Assembly (NCBI RefSeq): GCF_001463885.1
Contig: NZ_BBWQ01000012.1
Location: 161,746-225,745, forward strand
Origin: Aureimonas altamirensis
Lineage (GTDB): Bacteria > Pseudomonadota > Alphaproteobacteria > Rhizobiales > Rhizobiaceae
Direction: 5' to 3'
Length of the DNA: 64,000 nucleotides
In this document: positions 8,390 through 16,134 of the stretch, one piece after another
Layout of the letters: each line of letters opens with the position of its first letter
Position numbering within the stretch: position 1 is the stretch's first letter
Notes under the pieces: generated by a model
Database searches by the model: none
Seen by the model: only the letters and a program-made list of their open reading frames with translations
What the model was told of the DNA's origin: nothing
Program-made: the position numbers and the translations under genes

Positions 8390-8401
8390 GTACCGTCAAA
8401 A
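8390..8401. repeat. GTACCGTCAAAA repeat, copy 1
   Basis: A 12-base direct repeat, copy 2 at 8533-8544, both upstream of the gene starting at 8626. Possibly binding sites for its helix-turn-helix product or for a recombinase; inference only. Confidence 0.4.
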
Positions 8402-8532
8402 ACCTAGCCTCTTGATTTTGCTGAGTTTTCAGGCGTCAACCTTGCTGAAAAAATTCTGTGAACTTTCGGCATCTATCGGCTGCTTCGCAGTGAGGCAGCA
8501 ACCACAAACGTCGAATCTGATGCGTCGATAAA

Positions 8533-8544
8533 GTACCGTCAAAA
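8533..8544. repeat. GTACCGTCAAAA repeat, copy 2
   Basis: Second copy of the 12-base direct repeat at 8390-8401, about 80 bases upstream of the GTG start at 8626. Confidence 0.4.
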
Positions 8545-8625
8545 CCGGCAAAATCAATGCTCCCACTTGGTCGGGGATCGGCGGGCTGAGATCGAACACA
8601 TCGCATGGACGGCAGAGGTTGAGAG

Positions 8626-9981
8626 GTGAAGACAGTTTCTCGGGAAGAGCTTTACGAGCTGGTTTGGTCCAAACCCATGACCAAAGTTGCCGCTGATTAT
8701 GGCGTTACGGGTACGGCGTTGAAGAAGACCTGTGATCGCCACCACATTCCAACACCAGAACGTGGATACTGGGCGAAGCTGGAATACGGAAAGCGGGTCA
8801 ACAAGGAAGCACTACCGCCACTGAGCCAACCAAACTTGGCTACGGTGAGGATATCAGGAAGTTCCGAGCAGCATCTGTCTCCGTCGGTCCGCGACGCCAA
8901 GGAAAAAGCCAGAGACAGGCTCCACAAGCACGCTGCGGCTAAGCCGCTTCTGGTCTGTGAATCCGAACCGACGCTAAGCATCGTTGAACCGCCGTCTCTC
9001 GCTGCTACAAGGCGCGCGATTTCGAAAGCGCGTCCTGACGACCAAGGTTTCGCGTCGGTCCGCTCGAAAGGCGTTGTCCCACTCAAAATTGCTCCTGCTT
9101 CCATTGAACGGGGAGTTCGGGTTCTAAGCCAGTTGTTCACTCTTGCGGAAACCCAAGGCCATTTGCCCAAGGCAACCGAAGACGGTTTGGTGCTCATTGT
9201 CGAGAATGAATCAATTGCGTTCGGCCTGGAGGAACAGCCCGAGAAAACCTTGCATCAACCAACAACCGCGGAATTGAAGCGGCGGGATGAAAGGATGCGC
9301 TGGGGCTACACCACCGATCCATGGCCCAAGTACGACCAATTTCCATCGGGCCGGCTCGCCATCGTCATTCACGCCAACCCATATTCAGGACTTCGCCGCA
9401 CTTACTCAGACGGAAAGACACAAACCTTGGAAAGCATGCTGCCCGACATATTGGCAGGTTTCGCTGGGCACGCCGCGTGCATTAGTGAGCGCAGGAGAGA
9501 ATCCGACGAGCGGCAGCGCCGCCAGCAAGAGGCCGAAGCTCGACGCCAGCGTGAAGAGGCATTCAATAGCCGCGAGAAGCGCCGCATGGAGTTTGCGGAT
9601 GCAGTCCATGAGCAATTGACCCAACGGGACAAACTTACTGCAGTGCTGCATCATCTCGAAAATGCAACGTCTGAGGATGCTGCAAGAGTGAGCGCAATGA
9701 CGACTTGGGTCCGGCAGCGTCTGAACCAGATCGACGCCCTGATCAGTCCCCATTTTCTCGACATTTCGGCGAGATCGTCGAAAGTCGATTTCGCCGAGCC
9801 AGATCCTGAAGAGGAAGCGGAAAGGGGCAGCTTTTACTATTCGCCCCCCATCACCCTCCAACTCTGGTCTATCGACGACGCAAAGGGGCTGGCCACCTCA
9901 TGCTCGCCGCTGGAGTGGACAGACGCCTTGGCCTTGCCGATCGATGAAGCAGAGACGGACGAAGCCTCTCCGACCGACTGA
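8626..9981 (+). CDS. Hypothetical protein with N-terminal helix-turn-helix and a coiled coil
   Basis: The 451-residue product begins at GTG 8626 after a GAGAG ribosome binding site. Residues 3-55 (SREELYELVWSKPMTKVAAD, then YGVTGTALKKTCDRHHIP and RGYWAKL) look like a DNA-binding head of a kind often found in uncharacterised proteins of bacterial genomic islands. The middle part (about 150-290) is a globular region with no known motif. Residues 300-345 form a strongly charged Arg/Glu coiled coil, and the tail is acidic. It lies 150 bases upstream of the AbiE genes on the same strand, so it may be part of the defence block, but no shared operon is evident. The function is unknown. Confidence 0.75.
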   Translation: MKTVSREELYELVWSKPMTKVAADYGVTGTALKKTCDRHHIPTPERGYWAKLEYGKRVNKEALPPLSQPNLATVRISGSSEQHLSPSVRDAKEKARDRLHKHAAAKPLLVCESEPTLSIVEPPSLAATRRAISKARPDDQGFASVRSKGVVPLKIAPASIERGVRVLSQLFTLAETQGHLPKATEDGLVLIVENESIAFGLEEQPEKTLHQPTTAELKRRDERMRWGYTTDPWPKYDQFPSGRLAIVIHANPYSGLRRTYSDGKTQTLESMLPDILAGFAGHAACISERRRESDERQRRQQEAEARRQREEAFNSREKRRMEFADAVHEQLTQRDKLTAVLHHLENATSEDAARVSAMTTWVRQRLNQIDALISPHFLDISARSSKVDFAEPDPEEEAERGSFYYSPPITLQLWSIDDAKGLATSCSPLEWTDALALPIDEAETDEASPTD

Positions 9982-10132
9982 TACGAAACCAGTTTCAGCC
10001 ATCAAAATTTGAGGATTTGTATCAACGCCAGGCCCTACGGTTTGCCATACGCTGTATTTGCTAACCGACGTGACGCTAACTGGGATATTTTCGAACTAGC
10101 CTGCAGTTTGAATATGAGCTAAAACGCTCACC

Positions 10133-10975
10133 ATGAGTGAGCAAAGCGAAGGAAAGCTGAAGCAGCTTGAGCGCCTCCTTCCGGAGGGCTTGCTCGTCGA
10201 TTCCGCGTGGCTCTCCGCGCGCGACTACTACACCTCCCTGCGCACCAAATATGTTTCCTCGGGCTGGCTCGAACAGCCGGCACGCCGGGTCTATAGACGC
10301 CCCCGCGGACAGTTGAGCTGGCAGCAGGTCGTTATCTCGCTCCAGACGCTCCTCGACCATCGCATTGCTGTTGGTGGCCGAACAGCTCTCGAACTGCAAG
10401 GCTATGCCCATTACGTCTCGCAAGGCGGTTCTAAGGTCTATCTTCACGGTCCAACGAAGCCCCCCAACTGGCTCGCCGCGCTGCCACTCAAGGAGGAATT
10501 CGTCTACCGCAACAGCACACCGCTCTTTGGGAGCGACCTACACGAGGTTGACTTCCCTCCCCTCGTTCCGGGTGCCGACAAGCAAGGCGACCGGCCGCTC
10601 CAGGAGGCCGGGCTGCGCTCCCTTGCCTGGGGACAATGGGATTGGCCGCTGACGGTTTCAGCACCGGAACGTGCCATCCTCGAGCTTCTCGACGAACTGC
10701 CCGATCATGAAAGCTTCCATCAGGTCGACGTGCTCATGGAGGGCCTGAGTGATCTTGCTCCACGACGGCTGCAGAAGCTGCTTGTCCGCTGTCGAAGCGT
10801 AAAGGTGAAGCGCCTCTTCTTCTTCTTTGCCGATCGGCATCGCCACGCATGGCTCAAACACATCGAGCGCGCTGCAATCGATCTTGGCTCGGGCAAGCGC
10901 ATGCTGGTCAAGGAGGGGCGCTACGATCCCACCTATCAGATCACCGTGCCGAAAGAACTGGATGAGGCACCCTGA
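10133..10975 (+). CDS. abiEi: AbiEi-type antitoxin, transcriptional repressor
   Basis: The 280-residue protein fits the antitoxin of type IV AbiE systems. An N-terminal winged-helix region covers about residues 8-65 (LVDSAWLSARDYYTSL, SGWLEQPARRVYRRP). A central domain follows (ALELQGYAHYVSQGG, VYLHGPTKPPNWL), then a C-terminal segment with VSAPERAILELLDELP. AbiEi proteins repress their own operon and counteract the AbiEii nucleotidyltransferase without binding it directly. The stop overlaps the toxin start by one base (TGATG), the normal coupling. The 150-base gap upstream holds an imperfect dyad around 10082-10111 that could be its operator. Confidence 0.9.
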   Translation: MSEQSEGKLKQLERLLPEGLLVDSAWLSARDYYTSLRTKYVSSGWLEQPARRVYRRPRGQLSWQQVVISLQTLLDHRIAVGGRTALELQGYAHYVSQGGSKVYLHGPTKPPNWLAALPLKEEFVYRNSTPLFGSDLHEVDFPPLVPGADKQGDRPLQEAGLRSLAWGQWDWPLTVSAPERAILELLDELPDHESFHQVDVLMEGLSDLAPRRLQKLLVRCRSVKVKRLFFFFADRHRHAWLKHIERAAIDLGSGKRMLVKEGRYDPTYQITVPKELDEAP

Positions 10976-11889
10976 TGGCTTTCGCTGATGCCTACCGCAA
11001 CCAGGTGGCGCTCTTAATCCGCACGCTGCCTTCAGTCGCAGCGGAAGAGTGTTTCGCGATGAAGGGCGGCACGGCCATCAATCTCTTCATCCGCGACCTG
11101 CCACGGCTTTCGGTCGATATCGACCTCACCTATCTGCCGGTTCAGGATCGCTTGACCTCGCTAGCTGCGATCGATGCGGCGATGCTGCGCATCGCAGAGC
11201 GCATCACTGAAGCGGTTCGCGGTGCCCGCGTCACGCCATCGCGCTCGCGCGAAAACGTCGTCACCAAGCTCGTGGTTCGCAGCGACAGTGCGCAGATCAA
11301 AATCGAGGTCACGCCGGTCCTGCGAGGCTGCGTATTCGAACCCGACTTTCGTCCTGTCTCCTCCGGCGTCGAAGACGAGTTTGGTTTCGCGGAAATGCAG
11401 ATTGTCTCCTTTCCCGATCTCTACGCCGGGAAGATTGTCGCCGCGTTCGACCGGCAGCATCCACGTGACCTCTTCGATGCGCGCGACCTTTTGGCAAACG
11501 AAGGCATCGACGACGCGCTGCGGCGGACCTTTCTCGTCTACCTCATCAGCCACGATCGACCCATGGCCGAGGTGCTGGCGGCGCGGCGCAAAGACATCAA
11601 AGCTGAGTTCGAGCACGGCTTCCTCGGCATGGCGCGGCAGCCGGTCGCACCCGACGACCTTCTGGCGGCGCGTGAAGCGCTGATCAGCAAAATCGTCGGC
11701 TCAATGCCTGATCCTCATCGCCAATTCTTGTTGGCGTTCGAACGAGGCGAACCCGATTGGTCAACAATCGGCTTGGAAGCGGCCGCCGATCTGCCGGCCG
11801 TGCGATGGCGGCAACAGAATCTAGATAGCTTGAGTGCTGAGAAGCGGGGGACGCTGGTGAAGCAGCTTGAAGATGTCTTGGCGAGATAG
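10975..11889 (+). CDS. abiEii: AbiEii-type nucleotidyltransferase toxin
   Basis: The 304-residue protein has the hallmarks of AbiEii/AbiGii toxins. The nucleotidyltransferase core MKGGTAINLF is at residues 29-38, with the metal-binding pair in SVDIDLTY (Asp48, Asp50). LYAGKIVAAFDRQHPRDLFD near residues 145-165 is the second conserved block. These enzymes are GTP-binding nucleotidyltransferases that stop growth, some by modifying tRNA, and abort phage infection. All key residues are present, so the toxin looks active. It is translationally coupled to AbiEi, and a DUF3883 protein follows 8 bases after its stop. Confidence 0.92.
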   Translation: MAFADAYRNQVALLIRTLPSVAAEECFAMKGGTAINLFIRDLPRLSVDIDLTYLPVQDRLTSLAAIDAAMLRIAERITEAVRGARVTPSRSRENVVTKLVVRSDSAQIKIEVTPVLRGCVFEPDFRPVSSGVEDEFGFAEMQIVSFPDLYAGKIVAAFDRQHPRDLFDARDLLANEGIDDALRRTFLVYLISHDRPMAEVLAARRKDIKAEFEHGFLGMARQPVAPDDLLAAREALISKIVGSMPDPHRQFLLAFERGEPDWSTIGLEAAADLPAVRWRQQNLDSLSAEKRGTLVKQLEDVLAR

Positions 11890-11897
11890 GCGAAGCG

Positions 11898-12746
11898 ATG
11901 GCGGAGATGGGCGGTGTCTGGACCGAGGAGCAGAACGACGCGATCGTTGCGGATTACTTAGCGATGCTCGCCGACGACATCGCCGGCCGGCCATACAGCA
12001 AGGCCGAGCACAACCGGCTGCTGCAGGCGGTAATTGGGCGGCCTCGGGGTTCGATAGAATATAAGCACCAGAACATCAGCGCAGTGCTAAAGGGCCTCGG
12101 GGAAGATTGGATCCCTGGCTATAAACCGGCCTTCAATTTCCAAGCCTCGCTCGTCGACGCGGTGGTTCGCTGGCTGGATCGTCATCCGGATTGGCTCGCA
12201 TCCACCGCACGGACGGCCGTGAATCCGTCGCTGACAGCGCTAAGGGAAGAGGCGATCCTATGGATCGGCCCGCCTCCGACGCACAGCAATGCGCCGCCGC
12301 CCAACGAACTCGAGCAGATGGCAGCTATCGCCCGAAAGTACGATGTGGCCGAGCGTGATGCCCGCAATCGCGCGCTGGGCCGCGCCGGCGAGGAGCGGAT
12401 CCTCGCCCATGAACGTGCTAGCCTGCTTGCCGCCGGCCGAACTGATCTCGCAGGCCGCATCCGCTGGGTGTCGCAGACCGATGGCGACGGTGCCGGCTAC
12501 GACATCCTTAGCTTCGATCCCGATGGCCGCGATCGGCTGATCGAGGTGAAGACGACCAAAGGCTGGGAACGAACGCCGTTTCACATTACGCGTAACGAAC
12601 TGGCCGTTGCTGAGGGGCGCCGCGGTGATTGGCGGCTAGTGAGGTTGTGGAATTTCGCTCGCGAGCCCCGGGCGTTTGAGTTGCGGCCGCCGTTGGAGGC
12701 GCATGTGTCGCTGATGGCCACCAGCTATCAGGTCAATTTCTTATAA
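11898..12746 (+). CDS. DUF3883 domain protein, predicted PD-(D/E)XK nuclease fold
   Basis: The 282-residue protein has a C-terminal DUF3883 domain (about residues 158-275). GRAGEERIL is followed by GAGYDILSFD (Asp202) and LIEVKTT (Glu216, Lys218), which match the acidic and lysine positions of a restriction-endonuclease-like fold. RGDWRLVRLWNF is the usual end of the domain. The N-terminal 150 residues contain a separate alpha-helical region (YSKAEHNRLLQAVIGRPRGS), which may recognise nucleic acid or protein. The gene starts 8 bases after abiEii, so it is probably in the same operon as a third defence component. DUF3883 domains are common in defence islands; cleavage activity is inferred. Confidence 0.85.
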   Translation: MAEMGGVWTEEQNDAIVADYLAMLADDIAGRPYSKAEHNRLLQAVIGRPRGSIEYKHQNISAVLKGLGEDWIPGYKPAFNFQASLVDAVVRWLDRHPDWLASTARTAVNPSLTALREEAILWIGPPPTHSNAPPPNELEQMAAIARKYDVAERDARNRALGRAGEERILAHERASLLAAGRTDLAGRIRWVSQTDGDGAGYDILSFDPDGRDRLIEVKTTKGWERTPFHITRNELAVAEGRRGDWRLVRLWNFAREPRAFELRPPLEAHVSLMATSYQVNFL

Positions 12747-12758
12747 GGGGCCGGGAGA

Positions 12759-12773
12759 GGACTGTCCGGTTCT
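12759..12773 (+). repeat. GGACTGTCCGGTT motif at the end of the AbiE block
   Basis: GGACTGTCCGGTTCT in the short gap after the DUF3883 gene. Close variants lie at 24791, 26460 and 26521, with a related inverted form at 32127. It marks several gene-block junctions. Confidence 0.45.
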
Positions 12774-12802
12774 AGCGAAGATCTTCTATATGCCAAACCC
12801 AC

Positions 12803-13951
12803 TCAACTTAGCGCGAGGCTGACCTGCCCCCATGCGGCATAGTCCTTCGATCCATGGCCGGTGATGATGCAGACAACAGTATCACCATCACGCAAGCGCC
12901 CATCGGCATAAAGCCGGCGCATGGCGGCCAGGGAAGTGGCCCCGGTCGGCTCGCTAAACAGGCCCGCCCTACGGGCAAGGTCGCGCATCGCGACGAGGAT
13001 GTCTGCGTCGGGCACGGCGATGCCGATGCCGCCTGTGTCGCGCACCAGCGACAGCGTTAGGTTGCCCTCCTCCGGATACTGTGCCAGTGGATCGGAGATG
13101 CCGGATGCGACGGTTACGGGGTTCAGCCAGGGGGATACCGCATCGGCACCGGACGCATGTGCCGAAGCAATCGGCGCGCAGCCCGCCGATTGCGCGGCCA
13201 CCAGACGCGGCATGGCAGCTCCATGGTCGGCGAAGCCTTGGTAGACGCCGTGAACCAAAGGCCCGGAGCTTGTCGGAATGGACACCCAGTCAGGTGTGTC
13301 GCCAACAAGCGCCAGCGCGATTTCCTGCCCGACCAGGCGTAGCGCGTCCACACCGTAGGCGTTCAGGTAGGTGGTAGTTAGGTTCGCGTAGCCGGTTTCC
13401 GTCGCCAGCACCTGCCCCTTGCGGAAGGACCTGGAGTAATCCCCCGGCTCACGGTGGAATGTCGCCCCATACGCGGCGATCTGCGCCACCTTGCCATCCG
13501 GTGTGGATTCTGGACAGACGATGATCGCCGGTATACCCGCATTAGCGGCATAACAGGCGACGGCCGCGCCTGCGTTGCCGCTGGATGCGCAGATGACACC
13601 CTCTACGCCCATTTCCAAGGCGCGGCTCATCGAGGCTGCCACCAGCCTGTCCTTGAAGGAGCCGGATGAATTTCGCGTTTCGTCCTTCAGCAGCAGAAGC
13701 CCGGTAAAGTCGGGGTGCAGCAGGCTTGGGCGAACCTCCCGCAAGGGCGTTTCGCCTTCGCCCAGCGTGACGGTATCGGAGACGAAATTCCGTCTTTCCC
13801 ATCGCCCGGAAACGGGCATGGCGCGCTCAACCCGCAAGATCCCGCCGCATTGCGGACAGCGATAGGTGAGCGCGGCAGCGGACAATATCCCGCAGGAAAG
13901 GCATCGCAAGCCGGCGACGGGTGGCAGTGCAACGGATGTCGTCGCGTCCAT
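12803..13951 (-). CDS. PLP-dependent threonine synthase-like enzyme
   Basis: A 382-residue fold-type II pyridoxal-phosphate enzyme related to threonine synthase. The N-terminus carries a small zinc-ribbon-like head (LRCLSCG and YRCPQCGG, residues 14-36). The PLP lysine lies in SSGSFKDRLVAA near residue 105, and ICASSGNAGAAVACYAA is the phosphate/substrate loop. I start at ATG 13951, 9 bases after the GMC gene stop, because the open frame upstream only reads through that gene. Being embedded in a catabolic operon, it may act on a hydroxy amino acid or diamino acid rather than make threonine; that is inference. Confidence 0.88.
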   Translation of the reverse strand: MDATTSVALPPVAGLRCLSCGILSAAALTYRCPQCGGILRVERAMPVSGRWERRNFVSDTVTLGEGETPLREVRPSLLHPDFTGLLLLKDETRNSSGSFKDRLVAASMSRALEMGVEGVICASSGNAGAAVACYAANAGIPAIIVCPESTPDGKVAQIAAYGATFHREPGDYSRSFRKGQVLATETGYANLTTTYLNAYGVDALRLVGQEIALALVGDTPDWVSIPTSSGPLVHGVYQGFADHGAAMPRLVAAQSAGCAPIASAHASGADAVSPWLNPVTVASGISDPLAQYPEEGNLTLSLVRDTGGIGIAVPDADILVAMRDLARRAGLFSEPTGATSLAAMRRLYADGRLRDGDTVVCIITGHGSKDYAAWGQVSLALS

Positions 13952-13959
13952 GGCGGACC

Positions 13960-15585
13960 TTACGCCGCCATGGAGCGTGTCGTGGTCGACAGGCTCTGGA
14001 AGTTGTCGCGGATATAGGCGGCAGCTCGCAAGGCGAGGGCCGAGATGGTGGGCGTCGGGTTGACCACGCCGCCCGTGGCCAGCACGCTGCCGTCCACGAT
14101 GAAGAGGTTGGGCACCTCCCAGCTCTGGTGCCATTTGTTCACGACGGAATTCTCCGCATCCTTACCCATGCGGCAGGTGCCGATCATTTGCCAGGCCGGC
14201 GTACGGTAAACGCCATCCTTGTCGCGATAATCCTGTAGGCGATACTCATATGCGCCGCAGGCCTTGGCGAGGTCTTCCAGCCGATCCAGCATGTAGTTCA
14301 TCATGCGCTTGTCGTTTTCGCCGGGTGCATAATGTGTTTCGGCTGCCGGCACGCCGTCGCTGTCGGTGAGCGTGGCAGACAGCGTTACCCGGTTTTCCGG
14401 GTTGGGCAGATCGTCGCCGATGGCGAACACCCCAATAGAGTGGCCGAAATGGCTGCGGAACCAGTCGTGATGGCCCTTGCCCCATGGCGCGCGCGACGGG
14501 CTGAACCAGCCCGACGCCAGTTCGCCGGCCGACGCGGTCGACGTGATGCAGTTGAAGTTGAAGCCATTGACGAAACCGCGCGACAGGTCGGTCTCCGCAA
14601 ACTGGCGCGAGATCAGCGAGGCGACGTAGCCGATATGTCCGTCAACGGGTTCGTCCACGAACATCTCGCACCCGACCAGCGTATGGTGCAGCAGATAGCG
14701 GCCTACCTGATCGTTCTGGTTCGCCAGATTGTCGGAGGCCAGCAAAAGCCGCGGCGTGCCAATGCCGTTGGCGGCGACGATTACGATCTTGGCTTTTTGG
14801 AACAGGATGCGGTCGGTGTTGCGGTCGACATACAGGGCGCCGCTCGCGCGGCCGTCCGGCCCTTTCTCGATCTTCAGGACACGCGCGTTGATGCGCAGTT
14901 CGCAGCCGGCATTCAGAGCTTTGGGCCAGATCGACATGGAGTATTTGCTCATCGAGCCGCGTGGGCATCCGTTGCAGGTGCCGCAATTATTGCAGGCCGG
15001 GCGACCGTCATAATCCTCCGAGACGGCGCCGGCCTCCACCGGCCACCAGTGCCAGCCCAACCTGTCGAACCCGTTCGACAGACGGCCCGCAACTTTGGAA
15101 AACGGCATGGGGCCGGTTGGCGACCGCTCACGCGGGGGCATGGCCGGATCGCCTGGCAGGCCGGAAACGCCCACAAGCCTGTCCGCAGCCTCGTAATAGG
15201 GCGCGATATCCTCGTAGGCGATGGGCCAGTCGGGTTGCAGGCCATGCTCCGTTCCCTTGCGGAAATCGCTGGGGCGGTAACGCGGCCAGATGGCGCCATA
15301 GACGTTGGTGGAACCGCCGACGGCATTCCACATCAAAATCTGGGACGAGTCCGACGTTACGGGAAAATCGTCTGGATGATCCCGCTTGTTGACGTCCGGA
15401 CTCCAGTTGGTGCGTCGCTGCCAGCTCCAGTCCGCGTGCAGATGCGGGTGGTCCGCCGCTTCCACCCAGGACCCCTGCTCAAGGCAAACGACATCGAGCC
15501 CGGCCTCGGCAAGCACCAGTGCGGCCAGAGAGCCCGTCGCCCCTGCCCCGACAATCAGCACGTCGCATTCACGCGTTTCGGTCAT
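13960..15585 (-). CDS. GMC family FAD-dependent oxidoreductase
   Basis: This 541-residue flavoprotein of the glucose-methanol-choline family has the N-terminal FAD-binding motif DVLIVGAGATGSLAA (residues 8-22) and the Cys-containing loop CNNCGTCNGCPRGS near residues 195-210 that is typical of the gluconate/sorbitol dehydrogenase branch. The C-terminal active-site region is GTCRMGKDAENS and VVNPTPTISALALR. Members of this branch oxidise sugars or polyols together with a small subunit 3 and a cytochrome c. Its start overlaps the stop of the subunit-3 gene (ATGA), but that partner is broken here, so the complex is probably not functional. No cytochrome subunit is in the window. Confidence 0.92.
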   Translation of the reverse strand: MTETRECDVLIVGAGATGSLAALVLAEAGLDVVCLEQGSWVEAADHPHLHADWSWQRRTNWSPDVNKRDHPDDFPVTSDSSQILMWNAVGGSTNVYGAIWPRYRPSDFRKGTEHGLQPDWPIAYEDIAPYYEAADRLVGVSGLPGDPAMPPRERSPTGPMPFSKVAGRLSNGFDRLGWHWWPVEAGAVSEDYDGRPACNNCGTCNGCPRGSMSKYSMSIWPKALNAGCELRINARVLKIEKGPDGRASGALYVDRNTDRILFQKAKIVIVAANGIGTPRLLLASDNLANQNDQVGRYLLHHTLVGCEMFVDEPVDGHIGYVASLISRQFAETDLSRGFVNGFNFNCITSTASAGELASGWFSPSRAPWGKGHHDWFRSHFGHSIGVFAIGDDLPNPENRVTLSATLTDSDGVPAAETHYAPGENDKRMMNYMLDRLEDLAKACGAYEYRLQDYRDKDGVYRTPAWQMIGTCRMGKDAENSVVNKWHQSWEVPNLFIVDGSVLATGGVVNPTPTISALALRAAAYIRDNFQSLSTTTRSMAA

Positions 15586-16134
15586 CGATCGAGCCCCCAG
15601 CGTTCCGTTCTGGCTTCGTTAAGGCCGAGCGCGGAGATATCCAGCCGCTGCACGTCCTCTGTCTTCAGATAGTGGCCGCGCGTGGCCCGGCCTGCTGCGG
15701 TTGATGTCGAAAGGCGTCATCGGATAGCCGGTCACATGCGGGCGGTAGGAATAGGGGCGTCCCGTTGCCTGGATGGTACTGATGACGAATGGCGTCTAGT
15801 AATAGGCAAGATAGGTTGCGCTGCGTAGCGCATCGAACAAGTCGGGCTCAGCCTCCTCCAGCGCGGCGACGGCGGCGATACGCCTGTCCGGGTCCGGGCT
15901 GGAAAGGCCGTCCTGGTGCCAACCGAGCCCTGCTGCCAAGTGTTCGAAAGTAGCATCAGACCATTCCGCCATTACGCGGAGGGCCACCAGCCCATGCACA
16001 CCCGCTTCCGAGGCCGAGGGCCAGATGCTGTCGCCGGGGATGAGTTCGTCCACCAGCGCCAGTATCAGCCGCGCCCTGTCGCGGCCGTCCATCGGAGTAT
16101 TCCGGCGCTCCGGCTCCAGGGTCGCGGCGCTCAT
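15582..16134 (-). pseudogene. Gluconate 2-dehydrogenase subunit 3-like gene, nonsense and frameshift
   Basis: The open part (15796-16134, 112 codons) starts MSAATLEPERRNTPMDG and carries the subunit-3 signature LALVDELIPGDSIWPSASEA. It ends in TAG at 15796-15798 just after YLAYY. The same frame continues as family sequence (TPFVISTIQATGRPYSYRPH, GYPMTPFDINR). It then shifts at a short CG run near 15676 and resumes in another frame as GHYLKTEDVQRLDISALGL, ending in TGA that overlaps the GMC start (ATGA). The expected residue at the TAG is often Glu or Gly, so one base change would explain it. Two independent lesions make this a pseudogene. The product would be a small partner of the GMC dehydrogenase. 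Confidence 0.82.

Larger units (their letters stand above)
7893..8625. other. Repeat-rich non-coding region
   Basis: More than 700 bases without a supported gene, strikingly AT-rich from 8090 on. It holds four ATACCAT motifs (8153, inverted at 8181, 8218, 8230), a perfect 15-base inverted repeat (8249-8296), a copy of the attachment-like core (8306-8317) and a twice-repeated GTACCGTCAAAA (8390, 8533). This density suggests the end of an integrative element and possibly a recombinase or replication-initiator binding zone. Confidence 0.6.

Noticed and set aside
8140..8550. CRISPR array
   Set aside because: Repeats are short (7-19 bases), unevenly spaced and partly inverted, and no cas genes are present.
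14332..15672. A 446-codon plus-strand open frame
   Set aside because: Opposite the GMC oxidoreductase gene, with no family resemblance.
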